Part shown: in pieces, positions 9,167 to 16,943 of the stretch
How positions within the stretch are numbered: position 1 is the first letter of the stretch
Layout of the letters: every line of letters starts with the position of its first letter
DNA from: Polaromonas sp. CF318
Lineage (GTDB): Bacteria > Pseudomonadota > Gammaproteobacteria > Burkholderiales > Burkholderiaceae_C
Length of the DNA: 64,000 nt
Assembly: GCF_000282655.1 (NCBI RefSeq)
Contig: NZ_AKIV01000046.1
Location: 1 to 64,000, forward strand
Direction: 5' to 3'
The notes under the pieces: model-generated
Databases searched by the model: none
The model's input: only the letters and a program-made list of their open reading frames with translations
Told to the model about the DNA's origin: nothing
Position numbers and translations under genes: made by a program

Positions 9167-9388
9167 TCAAGCCGGCGACGCGGGGACCGGGCCCGGTTTC
9201 AGGCTTGCACCCGGGGAAGTGCCGGATACGGCGCCGGCGTCGCCCTCATCGTGGTTGTGGCCGTCATCCTCGATGGCCTGCCGGGCAGGGTGGGCGTGAT
9301 GGGACTCTTTGGGGCTGATTTCGGGAAATGGCTTGACGACCGGCTGGTGCAGCAGCTCGGCGCCTTCGGGGCTGGTGTCTATCGGCAT
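9167..9388 (-). CDS. Hypothetical 73-residue His/Glu/Pro-rich protein
   Basis: No family recognised. AAGGAGA stands seven bases before the ATG of MPIDTSPEGAEL, giving a 73-residue product rather than the 100-residue frame. It is hydrophilic, with a His/Glu/Asp cluster in the middle (KESHHAHP, EDDGHNHDEGD) and a Pro/Ala/Ser-rich end. The His-rich stretch could bind metal, which is inference only. It precedes the FAD monooxygenase on the same strand. Confidence 0.5.
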   Translation of the reverse strand: MPIDTSPEGAELLHQPVVKPFPEISPKESHHAHPARQAIEDDGHNHDEGDAGAVSGTSPGASLKPGPVPASPA

Positions 9389-9515
9389 GTCGGTTCTCCT
9401 TGTAGCAGTCAAACCCTGCGGGAAACCCGGAACAGGTATATCGAGCCCGGACGTCCTGTTGTGCTCCACGACACTACACCGGTTTCGATTTCATTGCCGA
9501 CGGCGATTTTTCCGC

Positions 9516-9623
9516 CTATTTCAGCGTCATTGGCATGGGCGTGGTCTGCACTTCCCCCGGGTCCGGCGGCGTCTCCAGGGGCGGCAGCGGCTCGGGCGGC
9601 GGGACGTTGGGGCTGGTGGCCAC
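9516..9623 (-). CDS. Possible 35-residue Pro-rich microprotein (GTG start)
   Basis: A GTG codon two bases after the stop of the 94-residue gene opens a frame reading VATSPNVPPPEPLPPLETPP and then a further 15 residues to a TAG. The purine-rich end of the upstream gene (AAGAAAGAGAAA) could act as a ribosome-binding site. One-third of the residues are proline. Its close spacing behind a coupled gene pair is the main support. It could equally be a chance frame. Confidence 0.3.
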   Translation of the reverse strand: MATSPNVPPPEPLPPLETPPDPGEVQTTPMPMTLK

Positions 9624-9625
9624 GG

Positions 9626-9907
9626 CTATTTCTCTTTCTTCCCGGCCTGGCGCGGCAACTCGCGGATCATGGCCTCGCCTTTTTTGTCGCGCCCATCGGA
9701 GGGAAGGTCGTCTTCAAGCGTGGGTTCGGGCTCCTCATTGCCCGGGCGCTTGTGTGCGCCGGCACGGGGCTGCGCCGCCGCGGCTTTTGCGGACTGAGCC
9801 TTGGTGATCTGCGCCGGCTCGGCCGGCAGGGTGTGCGCCGGCTCATCGGGCGAGCCCGTGCCCAGTGGAACGCCGCCGTCCGGCGAATGGCCGGGTTTGG
9901 TGCCCAT
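9626..9907 (-). CDS. Hypothetical 94-residue charged protein, coupled to upstream TM gene
   Basis: Starts at MGTKPGHSPD; its ATG overlaps the stop of the preceding gene in TGATG, so translational coupling is likely. The protein is hydrophilic, with Pro/Ala/Gly-rich halves, an acidic patch (EEPEPTLEDDLPSDG) and a basic Lys-rich C-terminus (RQAGKKEK). No motif, signal peptide or membrane segment is visible. No function assigned. Confidence 0.55.
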   Translation of the reverse strand: MGTKPGHSPDGGVPLGTGSPDEPAHTLPAEPAQITKAQSAKAAAAQPRAGAHKRPGNEEPEPTLEDDLPSDGRDKKGEAMIRELPRQAGKKEK

Positions 9908-10131
9908 CACAAGCCCACCACCATGAGCGGCAGGTCGTGGGTCGCCAGCGCCGCGGCCGCTGCCATGCTGGCGAAGACGGTGATGAAAAACGCAATGTAG
10001 GCGGCCGCGCGGGGGCGGCGAACAATGCGCGGCTTGCGCTGCGGCGCCCTGTGCGGCGGTTCGCCGCTGACGAACGCGGTCGACGGGCGGAAGGCGCTGG
10101 AAACCGTGGTGGGTTCTGAATGGAAGTTCAT
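9907..10131 (-). CDS. Hypothetical 74-residue single-pass membrane protein
   Basis: Starts at MNFHSEPTTV. The first half is polar and ends in a strongly basic patch (RAPQRKPRIVRRPRAA). A single hydrophobic segment of about 25 residues follows (YIAFFITVFASMAAAAALA) and a short tail. By the positive-inside rule the N-terminus should be cytoplasmic. It overlaps the next gene by one base (TGATG), which supports both as real. Conserved small membrane proteins of this build occur in Comamonadaceae, from memory only. Confidence 0.6.
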   Translation of the reverse strand: MNFHSEPTTVSSAFRPSTAFVSGEPPHRAPQRKPRIVRRPRAAAYIAFFITVFASMAAAAALATHDLPLMVVGL

Positions 10132-10276
10132 GGCGGGCCTGCCTTTGCACAAGGGAACGGGGCTGGGAAGAATGCCAGCCCTATCTTCCCGCCGCGCCCC
10201 AAACCGGCCTATAGGCCGCCAAGCCATGGGCTTGTCAGGCGCCGTCTTACAGCGGCGCCGCCCGGCCAAAAAAAAC

Positions 10277-11119
10277 TCAGTGGTGGTGCGCCATCCCGCT
10301 GATCAGCGTGACCAGGCCTATGCCTATGGCCAGCCAGGCGATCTGCGCCATGGTTTCGCGCGCGGTCACGCGTTTTTGCAGTTGCGGGATCAAATCGGCC
10401 AGCGCGACGTAGATAAAGCTGCTGGAGGCCATGATCAGGAAAAACGGCAGGTAGTCATAGAGCTGGTCGACCAGCGCGTAGCCGACCACGCCGCCCAAGG
10501 CCGTCACCGCGCCGGCCAGCGACACCTTGATGAGGGCGGCGCGCCGGTTGTTCGAGGTCTGGCGCAGCACCACCAGGTCGCCCATGTGGTGAGGCACCTC
10601 GTGCACCAGCACCGCCAGCGCGGCGACCACGCCCAGCCGCAGGTCCGCCATAAAGGCCGAGGCGATCAAAATGCCATCGCCGAAGGCATGCACGCTGTCA
10701 CCGGCCAGCACGGCCCAGCCGCCGGTGCGGGCTTCACCATGCCCATGGCTGTGGCCGTGGTGGCTGTGCGCCGCATGCACATGCCCGGTGTGGTCATGCT
10801 GCGCATGCGCCGCCGCCTCGGGGCCGTGGTGCTCGCCGCCGTGGTGCTCATGGCCATGGTGCCAAAGCTCGGCCTTGTCGAGCAGGAAAAAGAACACCAG
10901 CCCCACCAGCAAGGTGGCGAACAGCTCCTTGGCGCCGGCCTGGCTTTCAAAGGCCTCGGGCAGCAGGTGCATAAAGGCCGTGGCCAGCAGCGCGCCGGCG
11001 GCCAGGCTCAGCATGTGCTGGGTGTAGCGGGCCAGCACACCAAAGCTCAGCAAGGCCGCCAGCCACACGCTGCCTATGCCGGCGGCCAGGGTTCCCATCA
11101 AGATTGCTAGCAAAGTCAT
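10277..11119 (-). CDS. ZIP-family metal transporter with His-rich loop
   Basis: Inner-membrane metal ion transporter of the ZIP family, probably for zinc or a related divalent cation. The 280-residue protein has about eight membrane segments. The family's metal-binding helices show HAFGDGILIASAF and VHEVPHHMGDLVVL; the latter contains the HExPH signature. A cytoplasmic loop at about residues 86-132 is packed with His (HHGHEHHGGEHHG, HSHHGHSHGHG), typical of zinc-sensing loops in this family. It ends in GMAHHH. No candidate Zur box like that at 60618 is visible upstream. Confidence 0.9.
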   Translation of the reverse strand: MTLLAILMGTLAAGIGSVWLAALLSFGVLARYTQHMLSLAAGALLATAFMHLLPEAFESQAGAKELFATLLVGLVFFFLLDKAELWHHGHEHHGGEHHGPEAAAHAQHDHTGHVHAAHSHHGHSHGHGEARTGGWAVLAGDSVHAFGDGILIASAFMADLRLGVVAALAVLVHEVPHHMGDLVVLRQTSNNRRAALIKVSLAGAVTALGGVVGYALVDQLYDYLPFFLIMASSSFIYVALADLIPQLQKRVTARETMAQIAWLAIGIGLVTLISGMAHHH

Positions 11120-11210
11120 AGCTACATATGCCCGTATTGACTGGACCGAAGCCCAAATTGTTCAGCCCATGCCTGCAAGGGCAACCCGGAGGTTACACCA
11201 CAGACGACAA

Positions 11211-11252
11211 AACCCCGGCCGCAGACATTGAATGCCGCGCCGGGGTTCTTTT
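11211..11252. terminator. Rho-independent terminator-like hairpin
   Basis: AACCCCGGC (11211-11219) pairs perfectly with GCCGGGGTT (11239-11247), with a 19-base loop. On the plus strand it is followed by CTTTTAATC, on the minus strand by TTTTG. It lies between the ZIP gene and the dienelactone hydrolase gene, both on the minus strand, and may back up the stronger hairpin next to it. Confidence 0.55.
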
Positions 11253-11285
11253 AATCTTATCAAGCTTGTCAAGTGGGGCTGGCAT

Positions 11286-11320
11286 AAAAAAGCCGCCAGC
11301 CCTTTCGGGCTTGGCGGCTT
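11286..11320 (-). terminator. Rho-independent terminator of the dienelactone hydrolase gene
   Basis: On the minus strand AAGCCGCCAAGCCC, loop GAAA, GGGCTGGCGGCTT, then a run of six T. It lies about 20 bases after the stop codon at 11340, a textbook position. Confidence 0.88.
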
Positions 11321-11339
11321 GCAGCCTGCCGGCAGGGAA

Positions 11340-12251
11340 TCAGGCTACACCATGGCTCTTAAACCACTCGAGCGCACGCTTGAAGCCGTCTTCAGCCGCG
11401 TCCTTGCGGTAGCTCGGCCGGTAATCGGCATGAAAGGCGTGGGGCGCCTGCGGGTAGACCACGAACTCGGAGGCGGCTGCCGCCTTGTTGCCCTTGGCGC
11501 CGGCTTCGGCCAGTGCGTCCTTCATCTGGTTGACGGTGGTCAGCGGGATGCCGCCATCCTGGCCGCCGTACAAACCGAGCACCGGTGCCTTCAAGCCTGC
11601 CGCCAGGTCCAGCGGGTGTTTGGGCGTGAGCGCCGAGGGCTGGCCGACCAGGCGGCCGTACCAGGCCACGCCGGCCTTGACGTTCTTGCTCTGCTCGGCA
11701 TACAGCCAGGTAATGCGGCCGCCCCAGCAAAAGCCGGTGATGCCGACCTTTTTGGTGTTTCCGCCGTTGGCACCCGCCCACTTCACCGCGCCGTCCAGGT
11801 CGGCCATGACCTGTTCGTCAGGCACCTTGGAGACGACTTCGGCCAGGAGCTTGGCCATTTCGTTGTATTTGCTGGGGTCGCCCTGGCGCGCGTAGAGCTC
11901 GGGGGCGATGGCCAGGTAGCCGGCCTTGGCGAAGCGCCGCGCGGTGTCGGCGATGTATTCATGCACGCCGAAGATTTCCTGGATCACCAGCACCACCGGC
12001 AGGTTGGTCTTGCCGGCGGGCGCCGCAAAGAAAGCGGGTACTTTGAAGCCGTTGACCTCGTAAGTGGTCTCGCCGGTCTTCAGTCCTTCCGAGGAAGTCT
12101 TGATGGCCGTCTGCGCCATGATGGGCATGGCGGTGGCGGCATAACCGACGCCCAGGGCCGTTTTGAGCGCGGTGCGGCGGCTGGCGCCGGCTTCGGTGCT
12201 GCGCCCAGGCAGCAAGGCATCGAAGTCTTTTTTCTGGTCGTGTTCAAGCAT
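11340..12251 (-). CDS. Dienelactone hydrolase family protein with Tat-like signal
   Basis: Alpha/beta hydrolase of the dienelactone hydrolase type. The catalytic triad is recognisable: Cys in GFCWGGR, Asp in YGGQDGGIP and His in APHAFHADYR. The N-terminus, from MLEHDQKKD, holds SRRTALKTALGVGYAATAM ending in AQ, a Tat-type signal with twin arginine and a mild hydrophobic stretch, so periplasmic location is likely. GAGGAAA lies just before the chosen ATG. The length (303 residues) exceeds cytoplasmic enzymes by the signal region. It lies downstream of the FAH-family gene on the same strand. Confidence 0.88.
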   Translation of the reverse strand: MLEHDQKKDFDALLPGRSTEAGASRRTALKTALGVGYAATAMPIMAQTAIKTSSEGLKTGETTYEVNGFKVPAFFAAPAGKTNLPVVLVIQEIFGVHEYIADTARRFAKAGYLAIAPELYARQGDPSKYNEMAKLLAEVVSKVPDEQVMADLDGAVKWAGANGGNTKKVGITGFCWGGRITWLYAEQSKNVKAGVAWYGRLVGQPSALTPKHPLDLAAGLKAPVLGLYGGQDGGIPLTTVNQMKDALAEAGAKGNKAAAASEFVVYPQAPHAFHADYRPSYRKDAAEDGFKRALEWFKSHGVA

Positions 12252-12387
12252 GGCGGTTTCCTCACAGATAGTTGTTGGGAGCAAAAGGCAAACAGTCGGA
12301 GTCTATGCGGCCCCGGAAGTTCTTGCCACCGCGGGGCGATGGCACGGTGTTTTCCCTTGCCTCGCCCCTTTACGCCAGGCCCTGCCC

Positions 12388-13188
12388 CTATACGATCTTG
12401 ACGCTGAGCTCCGGCAGGCCGTCGATGTGGCATTCGATGACGTCGCCTTTGACCACCGGGCCGACGTTTTCGGGCGTGCCTGAATAAATGATGTCGCCGG
12501 GGAAGAGCTCAAAGGCCTCGGACAGCTTGGAGATCTGCTCGGCCACCGACCAGATCATGTGGTTCAGCGTGGCGTTCTGCTTGAGTTGGCCGTTGACCTT
12601 GAGCCAGATCGCGCCCTTGGTGTAGTGGCCGGTCTGCGCCACCTTGTGGATGGGGCCTATGGGGGCCGACATGTCAAAGCTCTTGCCGATTTCCCAGGGT
12701 TTTTTCTGGTCGCCCATGCCACGCTGCAAATCGCGCCGCGTCATGTCCAGGCCCAGCGCATAGCCGTAAACCAGGTCCAGCGCCTTGTCCATGGGGATGT
12801 TGCGCCCGCCCTTGGCCAGCGCCGCCACCAGTTCGACTTCGTAGTGATAGTTCTTGGTCAGCGTGGGATAGGGATGGTCGGCGACCTTGCCGGGCGGCAC
12901 CACCTGGATGGCGTCAGTCGGCTTCTGGAAAAAGAAGGGCGGCTCGCGGCTGGGGTCCGAGCCCATCTCGATCGCATGGGCCGCGTAGTTGCGGCCTATG
13001 CAGTAGATGCGGCGCACCGGGAACATCTCGGTGCTGCCCGCGATGGGGATGTAGGTCCCGGCCACCGCGAAGGGGGTGGCCGGCGCATTGGCCGCCGTGC
13101 CGGGCGTGGCGCAGCCGACGACAGCGCCCGTCGCCATCAGGGCGCCTGTTTGCAGAATTCCGCGTTTGCTCATGTCTGGTTTTGTCAT
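12388..13188 (-). CDS. Fumarylacetoacetate hydrolase (FAH)-family protein with lipoprotein-like signal
   Basis: C-terminal two-thirds match the FAH fold: the IYCIGRNYAAHA opening, metal ligands in YHYEVELVAAL and GYALGLDMTRRDLQ, and the product end FPGDIIYSGTPENVG. Such enzymes hydrolyse or decarboxylate acylpyruvates with Mg2+. The odd part is the N-terminus from MTKPDMSKRG: a hydrophobic stretch ending in AVVGC followed by ATPGTAANAP, which reads as a lipobox. CAGGAGA lies before the ATG. FAH proteins are normally cytoplasmic, so export is inferred, not known. Close to the exported dienelactone hydrolase. Confidence 0.88.
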   Translation of the reverse strand: MTKPDMSKRGILQTGALMATGAVVGCATPGTAANAPATPFAVAGTYIPIAGSTEMFPVRRIYCIGRNYAAHAIEMGSDPSREPPFFFQKPTDAIQVVPPGKVADHPYPTLTKNYHYEVELVAALAKGGRNIPMDKALDLVYGYALGLDMTRRDLQRGMGDQKKPWEIGKSFDMSAPIGPIHKVAQTGHYTKGAIWLKVNGQLKQNATLNHMIWSVAEQISKLSEAFELFPGDIIYSGTPENVGPVVKGDVIECHIDGLPELSVKIV

Positions 13189-13340
13189 GTGTGTCTCCTG
13201 GGATTGATGAAAGATGGAGCTTGTTGTCAACGTGTTTTTTCTCCAGCCATTGAGCTTATGACGGGCAGTCCCTGTGCAGGCAGACGCAATTACGCATTTA
13301 CCGGACGATTCAATGCAGTGCTGCTGCACTGCAGCAGGCT

Positions 13341-14246
13341 TCAGGCACCCGAAATCTTCGCGCGTACGCTGTCGCGATAAGCCTTGGGCGTCTGGCCGAA
13401 GCGCTGGCGGAAGCGCCGCGCGAAATAAGCCTCGTCGGCAAAACCCGAAGCATGGGCGATGCTGGCGATGCGCTGGCTGCTGTGCGCCAGCTGCTCCTGG
13501 GCAAATTCCAGGCGCCGTTCGGTCACCAGGTCGGTGAAGGTTTTGCCGGTTTCCTTCTTTAAAAGATGGGCCAGGTAGTTGGGCGAGAGAAAGGCGGCCG
13601 CCGCCGCGTCGGCCAGCGTCACTTCGCCGGCCAGGTGCTCGCGGATATAGCGCACCGCGCGCTGCAGGCTGGCGCGCCGGCTGCCCTGCTGCGCCTGGCT
13701 GGCCGAAAAGCGCAGCAGGGCCGCTTCGTACTTGCGGCAGACCAGGCCTATGAGCTGCAGCATCAGGCCGCGGATCATCTCGATGGAGCCGAAACGGCGA
13801 TGCGCATTCTCAGACGCGAGCTTTTCGAGCAGCGCCTCGATCTCGGGAAACTCGTCCTCGGAAAAATAGAAATCGGCGTATTCCTGGAACAGAAAGGGCG
13901 CCAGCTCGGGCGCGCGGCTCAAGGGCACATCCTCCAGGTCCAGCGGGTCCACGTCCAGGCCGGGGCGCAGGAACTGCTGCGACATATTGATGATGACGTA
14001 GCGCGAGCCCTCGGGGTGCGGGATCACATGCACACGGTAGGGCAGGATGAAGCTCAGGTAGCCGCGCCGGAAAGGCCGCACTGTGCCGGCCACGTTCTGC
14101 TCTGTGTCACCCTGCAGGCTGATCTGGATCTGGAAATACTCGTGCCGGTGCGGGCGCACCAGCGGCGGCCGCACCAGCTGGGACCGGATGTCGAAGTCCA
14201 GGTGGTCGGCCCGCTCGGACATGCCGTAGGTCTTGATGTCTGTCAT
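13341..14246 (-). CDS. AraC-family transcriptional regulator with cupin sensor
   Basis: One-component regulator. Residues 1-100 form a cupin-like sensor (RPHRHEYFQIQISLQGDTEQN). The C-terminal 100 residues are two helix-turn-helix motifs: TLADAAAAAFLSPNYLAHLLKKETG and the AraC signature SIAHASGFADEAYFARRFRQRFG. The start is the ATG of MTDIKTYGMS; a longer frame would overlap the divergent promoter. It is divergent from the GbsR-like regulator with 76 bp between, and upstream of the FAH and dienelactone hydrolase genes on the same strand, which are possible targets. Confidence 0.9.
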   Translation of the reverse strand: MTDIKTYGMSERADHLDFDIRSQLVRPPLVRPHRHEYFQIQISLQGDTEQNVAGTVRPFRRGYLSFILPYRVHVIPHPEGSRYVIINMSQQFLRPGLDVDPLDLEDVPLSRAPELAPFLFQEYADFYFSEDEFPEIEALLEKLASENAHRRFGSIEMIRGLMLQLIGLVCRKYEAALLRFSASQAQQGSRRASLQRAVRYIREHLAGEVTLADAAAAAFLSPNYLAHLLKKETGKTFTDLVTERRLEFAQEQLAHSSQRIASIAHASGFADEAYFARRFRQRFGQTPKAYRDSVRAKISGA

Positions 14247-14277
14247 CGCCGTATTGTTGTTTCTTTTTCGCATCTTT

Positions 14278-14299
14278 AATTTCTGTATTGACAGAAATT
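14278..14299. promoter_or_regulatory. Palindromic operator 1 of the GbsR-like regulator
   Basis: Perfect 22-bp palindrome AATTTCTGT - ATTG - ACAGAAATT. It overlaps the -35 hexamer TTGACA (14288-14293) of the promoter driving the regulator at 14323, so a bound dimer would block transcription. A near-copy, 19 of 22 bases identical, lies at 14924-14945 in front of the operon. Confidence 0.75.
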
Positions 14300-14315
14300 T
14301 CAGACAACGTATAGT
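14288..14315 (+). promoter_or_regulatory. Sigma-70 promoter of the GbsR-like regulator
   Basis: Consensus -35 TTGACA (14288-14293), 16-bp spacer, -10 TATAGT (14310-14315). The expected start of transcription is at about 14321-14323, on or next to the ATG at 14323, suggesting a leaderless mRNA. Confidence 0.7.
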
Positions 14316-14322
14316 CGGAGCC

Positions 14323-14895
14323 ATGGAACTCAGCCCCGTCGCCCGCAAATTCGTCGTCCATTGGGGAGAAATGGGCACCGCCTGGGGCGTCAACCGCACC
14401 GTTTCCCAAATCCACGCCCTGCTCTTCTTCCACGGCCGCCCGCTGCATGCCGAGGACATCGCCGACACCCTGGCCGTGGCGCGCTCCAATGTCAGCACCA
14501 GCTTGAAAGAATTGCTGAACTGGAACCTGATTCGCGCCACCCACGTTCTGGGCGACAGGCGCGACTATTACGAAACCTCGCTGGACGTCTGGGAGCTGTT
14601 CCGCACCGTGGTGCGCGAGCGCAAGGAGCGCGAATACGACCCGACGGTGCGCATGCTGCGCGAACTCGTCAAAGACCAGGGCTTCGAAGCCGAGCCCGCC
14701 GACGCGCAGGACCGCGTGCGTGAAACCCTGAGGCTGATGGAATCGCTGGGCCTGTGGGCCGACGAGATGCTGCGCCTGTCGCCCAACACGCTTGAAAAAG
14801 TGCTGCGCATGGGCGCCAGCGTGCAGAAGTTCGTGCGCGGCGACAGCGATGCCAAACCCATGGACCCTTCGGAGTTGCTGCCGCCCACCTTCTGA
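14323..14895 (+). CDS. GbsR/MarR-family transcriptional regulator
   Basis: DNA-binding repressor-type protein of 190 residues. The winged helix lies at about residues 25-95: VSQIHALLFFHGRPLHAEDIADTLAV, then ARSNVSTSLKELLNWNLI and the wing VLGDRRDYYETS. A helical C-terminal dimerisation region follows. This order matches the GbsR branch of MarR regulators. The ATG at 14323 is chosen because family homology starts at ELSPVARKF; the frame extends upstream into the promoter. Its own promoter and the following operon share a palindrome, so autoregulation and control of 14962-17989 are likely. Confidence 0.88.
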   Translation: MELSPVARKFVVHWGEMGTAWGVNRTVSQIHALLFFHGRPLHAEDIADTLAVARSNVSTSLKELLNWNLIRATHVLGDRRDYYETSLDVWELFRTVVRERKEREYDPTVRMLRELVKDQGFEAEPADAQDRVRETLRLMESLGLWADEMLRLSPNTLEKVLRMGASVQKFVRGDSDAKPMDPSELLPPTF

Positions 14896-14923
14896 AAGGC
14901 CGGCCAGCTTTTTTTTGATTATC

Positions 14924-14945
14924 AATTTCTGTTTTTACTGAAATT
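14924..14945. promoter_or_regulatory. Palindromic operator 2 before the DUF393-methyltransferase operon
   Basis: AATTTCTG - TTTTTA - CTGAAATT, 22 bp, differing from operator 1 at three positions. It stands four bases before the ribosome-binding region (AAGGAGAG, 14950-14957) of the DUF393 gene. I see no clear promoter hexamers here, so it could act on a promoter I cannot recognise or block read-through from 14288. Confidence 0.7.
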
Positions 14946-14961
14946 TATAAAGGAGAGAAAA

Positions 14962-15483
14962 ATGACTGTAATCCACTCAGCAAAGCACCCCGCCAGCAGC
15001 CCAGGCAACACCCGCTATGACAGCCTCAAAGCCAGCATGGACCCGGCCATCTACCCGCTGACCCTGTATTACGAATCGGCCTGCCCGCTGTGCAATGCCG
15101 AAATGAGCAACCTGATGCTGCGCAACACCGAAGGCCATCTGCGCTTTGCCGATGTCTCGGCGCCGGATTTTTCCGGGCCGCCCGCAGGCACCACGATGCA
15201 GGACTTGCTGGCGCTGATCCACGCGCGCAGGGCCGACGGCCGCGTGCTCAAGGGCGTGGAGGTGTTCCGCCTGGCCTATGAGGCCGTCGGCCTGGGCTGG
15301 GTCAGCACCGCCATGCGTTTGCCGCTGCTGCGCCCCTTCGCGGAATGGGGCTACCCGGTGCTGGCACGCAACCGCCACCGGATTCCGCGCGGGATGGTGC
15401 GCCTGATGTTTGAAGGCGCCGTGCGGCGCGCGGCCGAACGCTCGGCTGCCGCGCGTTGCGACGCCACCAGTTGCTCGCGTTAA
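14962..15483 (+). CDS. DCC-family thiol-disulfide oxidoreductase-like protein (DUF393)
   Basis: Protein of 173 residues with the DUF393/DCC signature: LTLYYESACPLCNAEM at residues 34-48, with C41 and C44 forming a CPLC redox pair. Usual members read DGDCPLC, so the acidic residue before the pair is changed. Further family sequence includes GVEVFRLAYEAVGLGW and WGYPVLARNRHRI. The reaction is unknown; a redox role is inferred. AAGGAGAG precedes the ATG. First gene of a four-gene set behind a duplicated operator. Confidence 0.85.
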   Translation: MTVIHSAKHPASSPGNTRYDSLKASMDPAIYPLTLYYESACPLCNAEMSNLMLRNTEGHLRFADVSAPDFSGPPAGTTMQDLLALIHARRADGRVLKGVEVFRLAYEAVGLGWVSTAMRLPLLRPFAEWGYPVLARNRHRIPRGMVRLMFEGAVRRAAERSAAARCDATSCSR

Positions 15484-15529
15484 ACCAGGCTCTTCAAACA
15501 AAGACAAAGAAAGAAAGGAAACACCCATC

Positions 15530-15934
15530 ATGGAAGCTCATCTCGATGCCACCCTGTTTTTTGTCTCGCTGCTGGTCGCAGTGATCGGCCCCATCGTGGC
15601 GATCAGCTACCTCCAGCCCATCCTCTACAAGGTGCTGCGCATGCTGTGCGACGCGGACGGCGGTGCGGAGTTCTGGATACGCTGCGCCTACCTGCTGGCC
15701 GTGTCGGGCACGCTGCTGCTGACGCTGAGCTTCGGCGAATTCAGCGACCGCAGCAGCGCCATCGACGCGATGCGGCGTTCGCTGTGGCTGGTGATGGCCG
15801 GCGTATTCGCCACCGTGGCCATCATCTCGCGCAATGTCTGGACGCAGGTGCGCCAATGGATCGCGGCGAAGGAGTTGGCCGCCCATGTGCATAGCGCCCA
15901 GCCGCCCGCGCCTGCCACTGCCGATGCGCACTGA
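15530..15934 (+). CDS. Hypothetical membrane protein, three TM segments
   Basis: No family recognised. The start at MEAHLDATLF is chosen for AAAGGAA upstream. The 134 residues contain three hydrophobic segments at about residues 8-30, 51-68 and 83-101, and a cytoplasmic-type Ala/Pro/His tail. It lies 46 bp after the DUF393 gene and 49 bp before the methyltransferase, in the same operon. A membrane partner for the redox protein or the methyltransferase is possible. Confidence 0.7.
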   Translation: MEAHLDATLFFVSLLVAVIGPIVAISYLQPILYKVLRMLCDADGGAEFWIRCAYLLAVSGTLLLTLSFGEFSDRSSAIDAMRRSLWLVMAGVFATVAIISRNVWTQVRQWIAAKELAAHVHSAQPPAPATADAH

Positions 15935-15983
15935 GGGACACTCAGCAGCAACCAGAAACTGAAAGCACCGTGGACGAAAAAAA

Positions 15984-16943
15984 ATGAGCACCACAACACC
16001 TGTTGCCTACCGCACCGGCACCTCAAACGCCAAGGACAAGGAAGCAAGGCTGGCGGACATCAGGTCCTACTACAACGCCGTGGCCGATGACTACCGCGCC
16101 TGGAGCCCCGGCATGAACATGCACTTCGGCTATTGGTCCTGGAAGGTCAATCCCTTGGGCCGCGAGGCCATGCTGGAGCGCATGAATCTGGAAGTGCTGC
16201 ATCGGCTGGCCCTGCCGCCCAGCGGCGCCGTCCGGCTTGCCGATCTGGGCTGCGGCGCCGGCGCCACGGCCAGGACCATCGTGAAAAACCGCAAGCACAG
16301 CACCGTGGACGCCGTCACGCTGGTGGCGCGGCAAATCGTTCAGGGCGTGCAGCTCAACCAGGCTGCGGGCTTGCCCAACCAGGTCCGCTTCCACCTGGCC
16401 GACTATGTAGACACCGGCTTGCATGCGAGCGCCTACGACGGCGTTTACGCCCTGGAAAGCGCCTGCCATGCATCCGGTGCCGACAAGCGGACGTTGGTGC
16501 GCGAGGCGGCTCGCTTGCTCCGACCCGGCGGCACGCTGGTGATGGCCGACGCCTTGCGCCGCAATGACAAGCCACTGCCGGGATTCATGGAATGGATTTA
16601 CAGGCTTTGGTGCCGTCACTGGGCGGTGAACGAACTGGCCGAGAAGCGCGCGCTGCACACCGCGCTTGTGAGCCAGGGATTCACCGACATCCGCTTTCAG
16701 GACATCAGCCTTCGCCTGGCGCCCAGCGCCCTGCAGATTCCGCTGTTCGCCACGCGCTTTGCCTTACGAGAACTCCTGCAGGCCCGCTTTCGCCTGTCGC
16801 CGCTGCGGCTCGGCCACATCGTGGCGTCCTACGCGGCCTTTCTGCTGGGCCTGTGGCTGCCCGGATTTGGCTACTACATGGTCACGGCCCGCAAACCAGC
16901 GGACGCCGGCACATCGCACAAAAACCCGTCCACACCATCATGA
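15984..16943 (+). CDS. SAM-dependent methyltransferase with hydrophobic C-terminus
   Basis: Class I methyltransferase related to the UbiE, tocopherol and cyclopropane-synthase-like group. The SAM motif I is DLGCGAGATA at residues 87-96. Before it stands MNMHFGYW (residues 44-51), as in the lipid-acting members; post-motif sequences YDGVYALESACHASGADK and LLRPGGTLVMADAL follow. The last 50 residues are hydrophobic (SYAAFLLGLWLPGFGYYMV), suggesting membrane association and a lipid or isoprenoid substrate, which is inference. Its stop overlaps the next gene's start by four bases (ATGA). Confidence 0.88.
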   Translation: MSTTTPVAYRTGTSNAKDKEARLADIRSYYNAVADDYRAWSPGMNMHFGYWSWKVNPLGREAMLERMNLEVLHRLALPPSGAVRLADLGCGAGATARTIVKNRKHSTVDAVTLVARQIVQGVQLNQAAGLPNQVRFHLADYVDTGLHASAYDGVYALESACHASGADKRTLVREAARLLRPGGTLVMADALRRNDKPLPGFMEWIYRLWCRHWAVNELAEKRALHTALVSQGFTDIRFQDISLRLAPSALQIPLFATRFALRELLQARFRLSPLRLGHIVASYAAFLLGLWLPGFGYYMVTARKPADAGTSHKNPSTPS

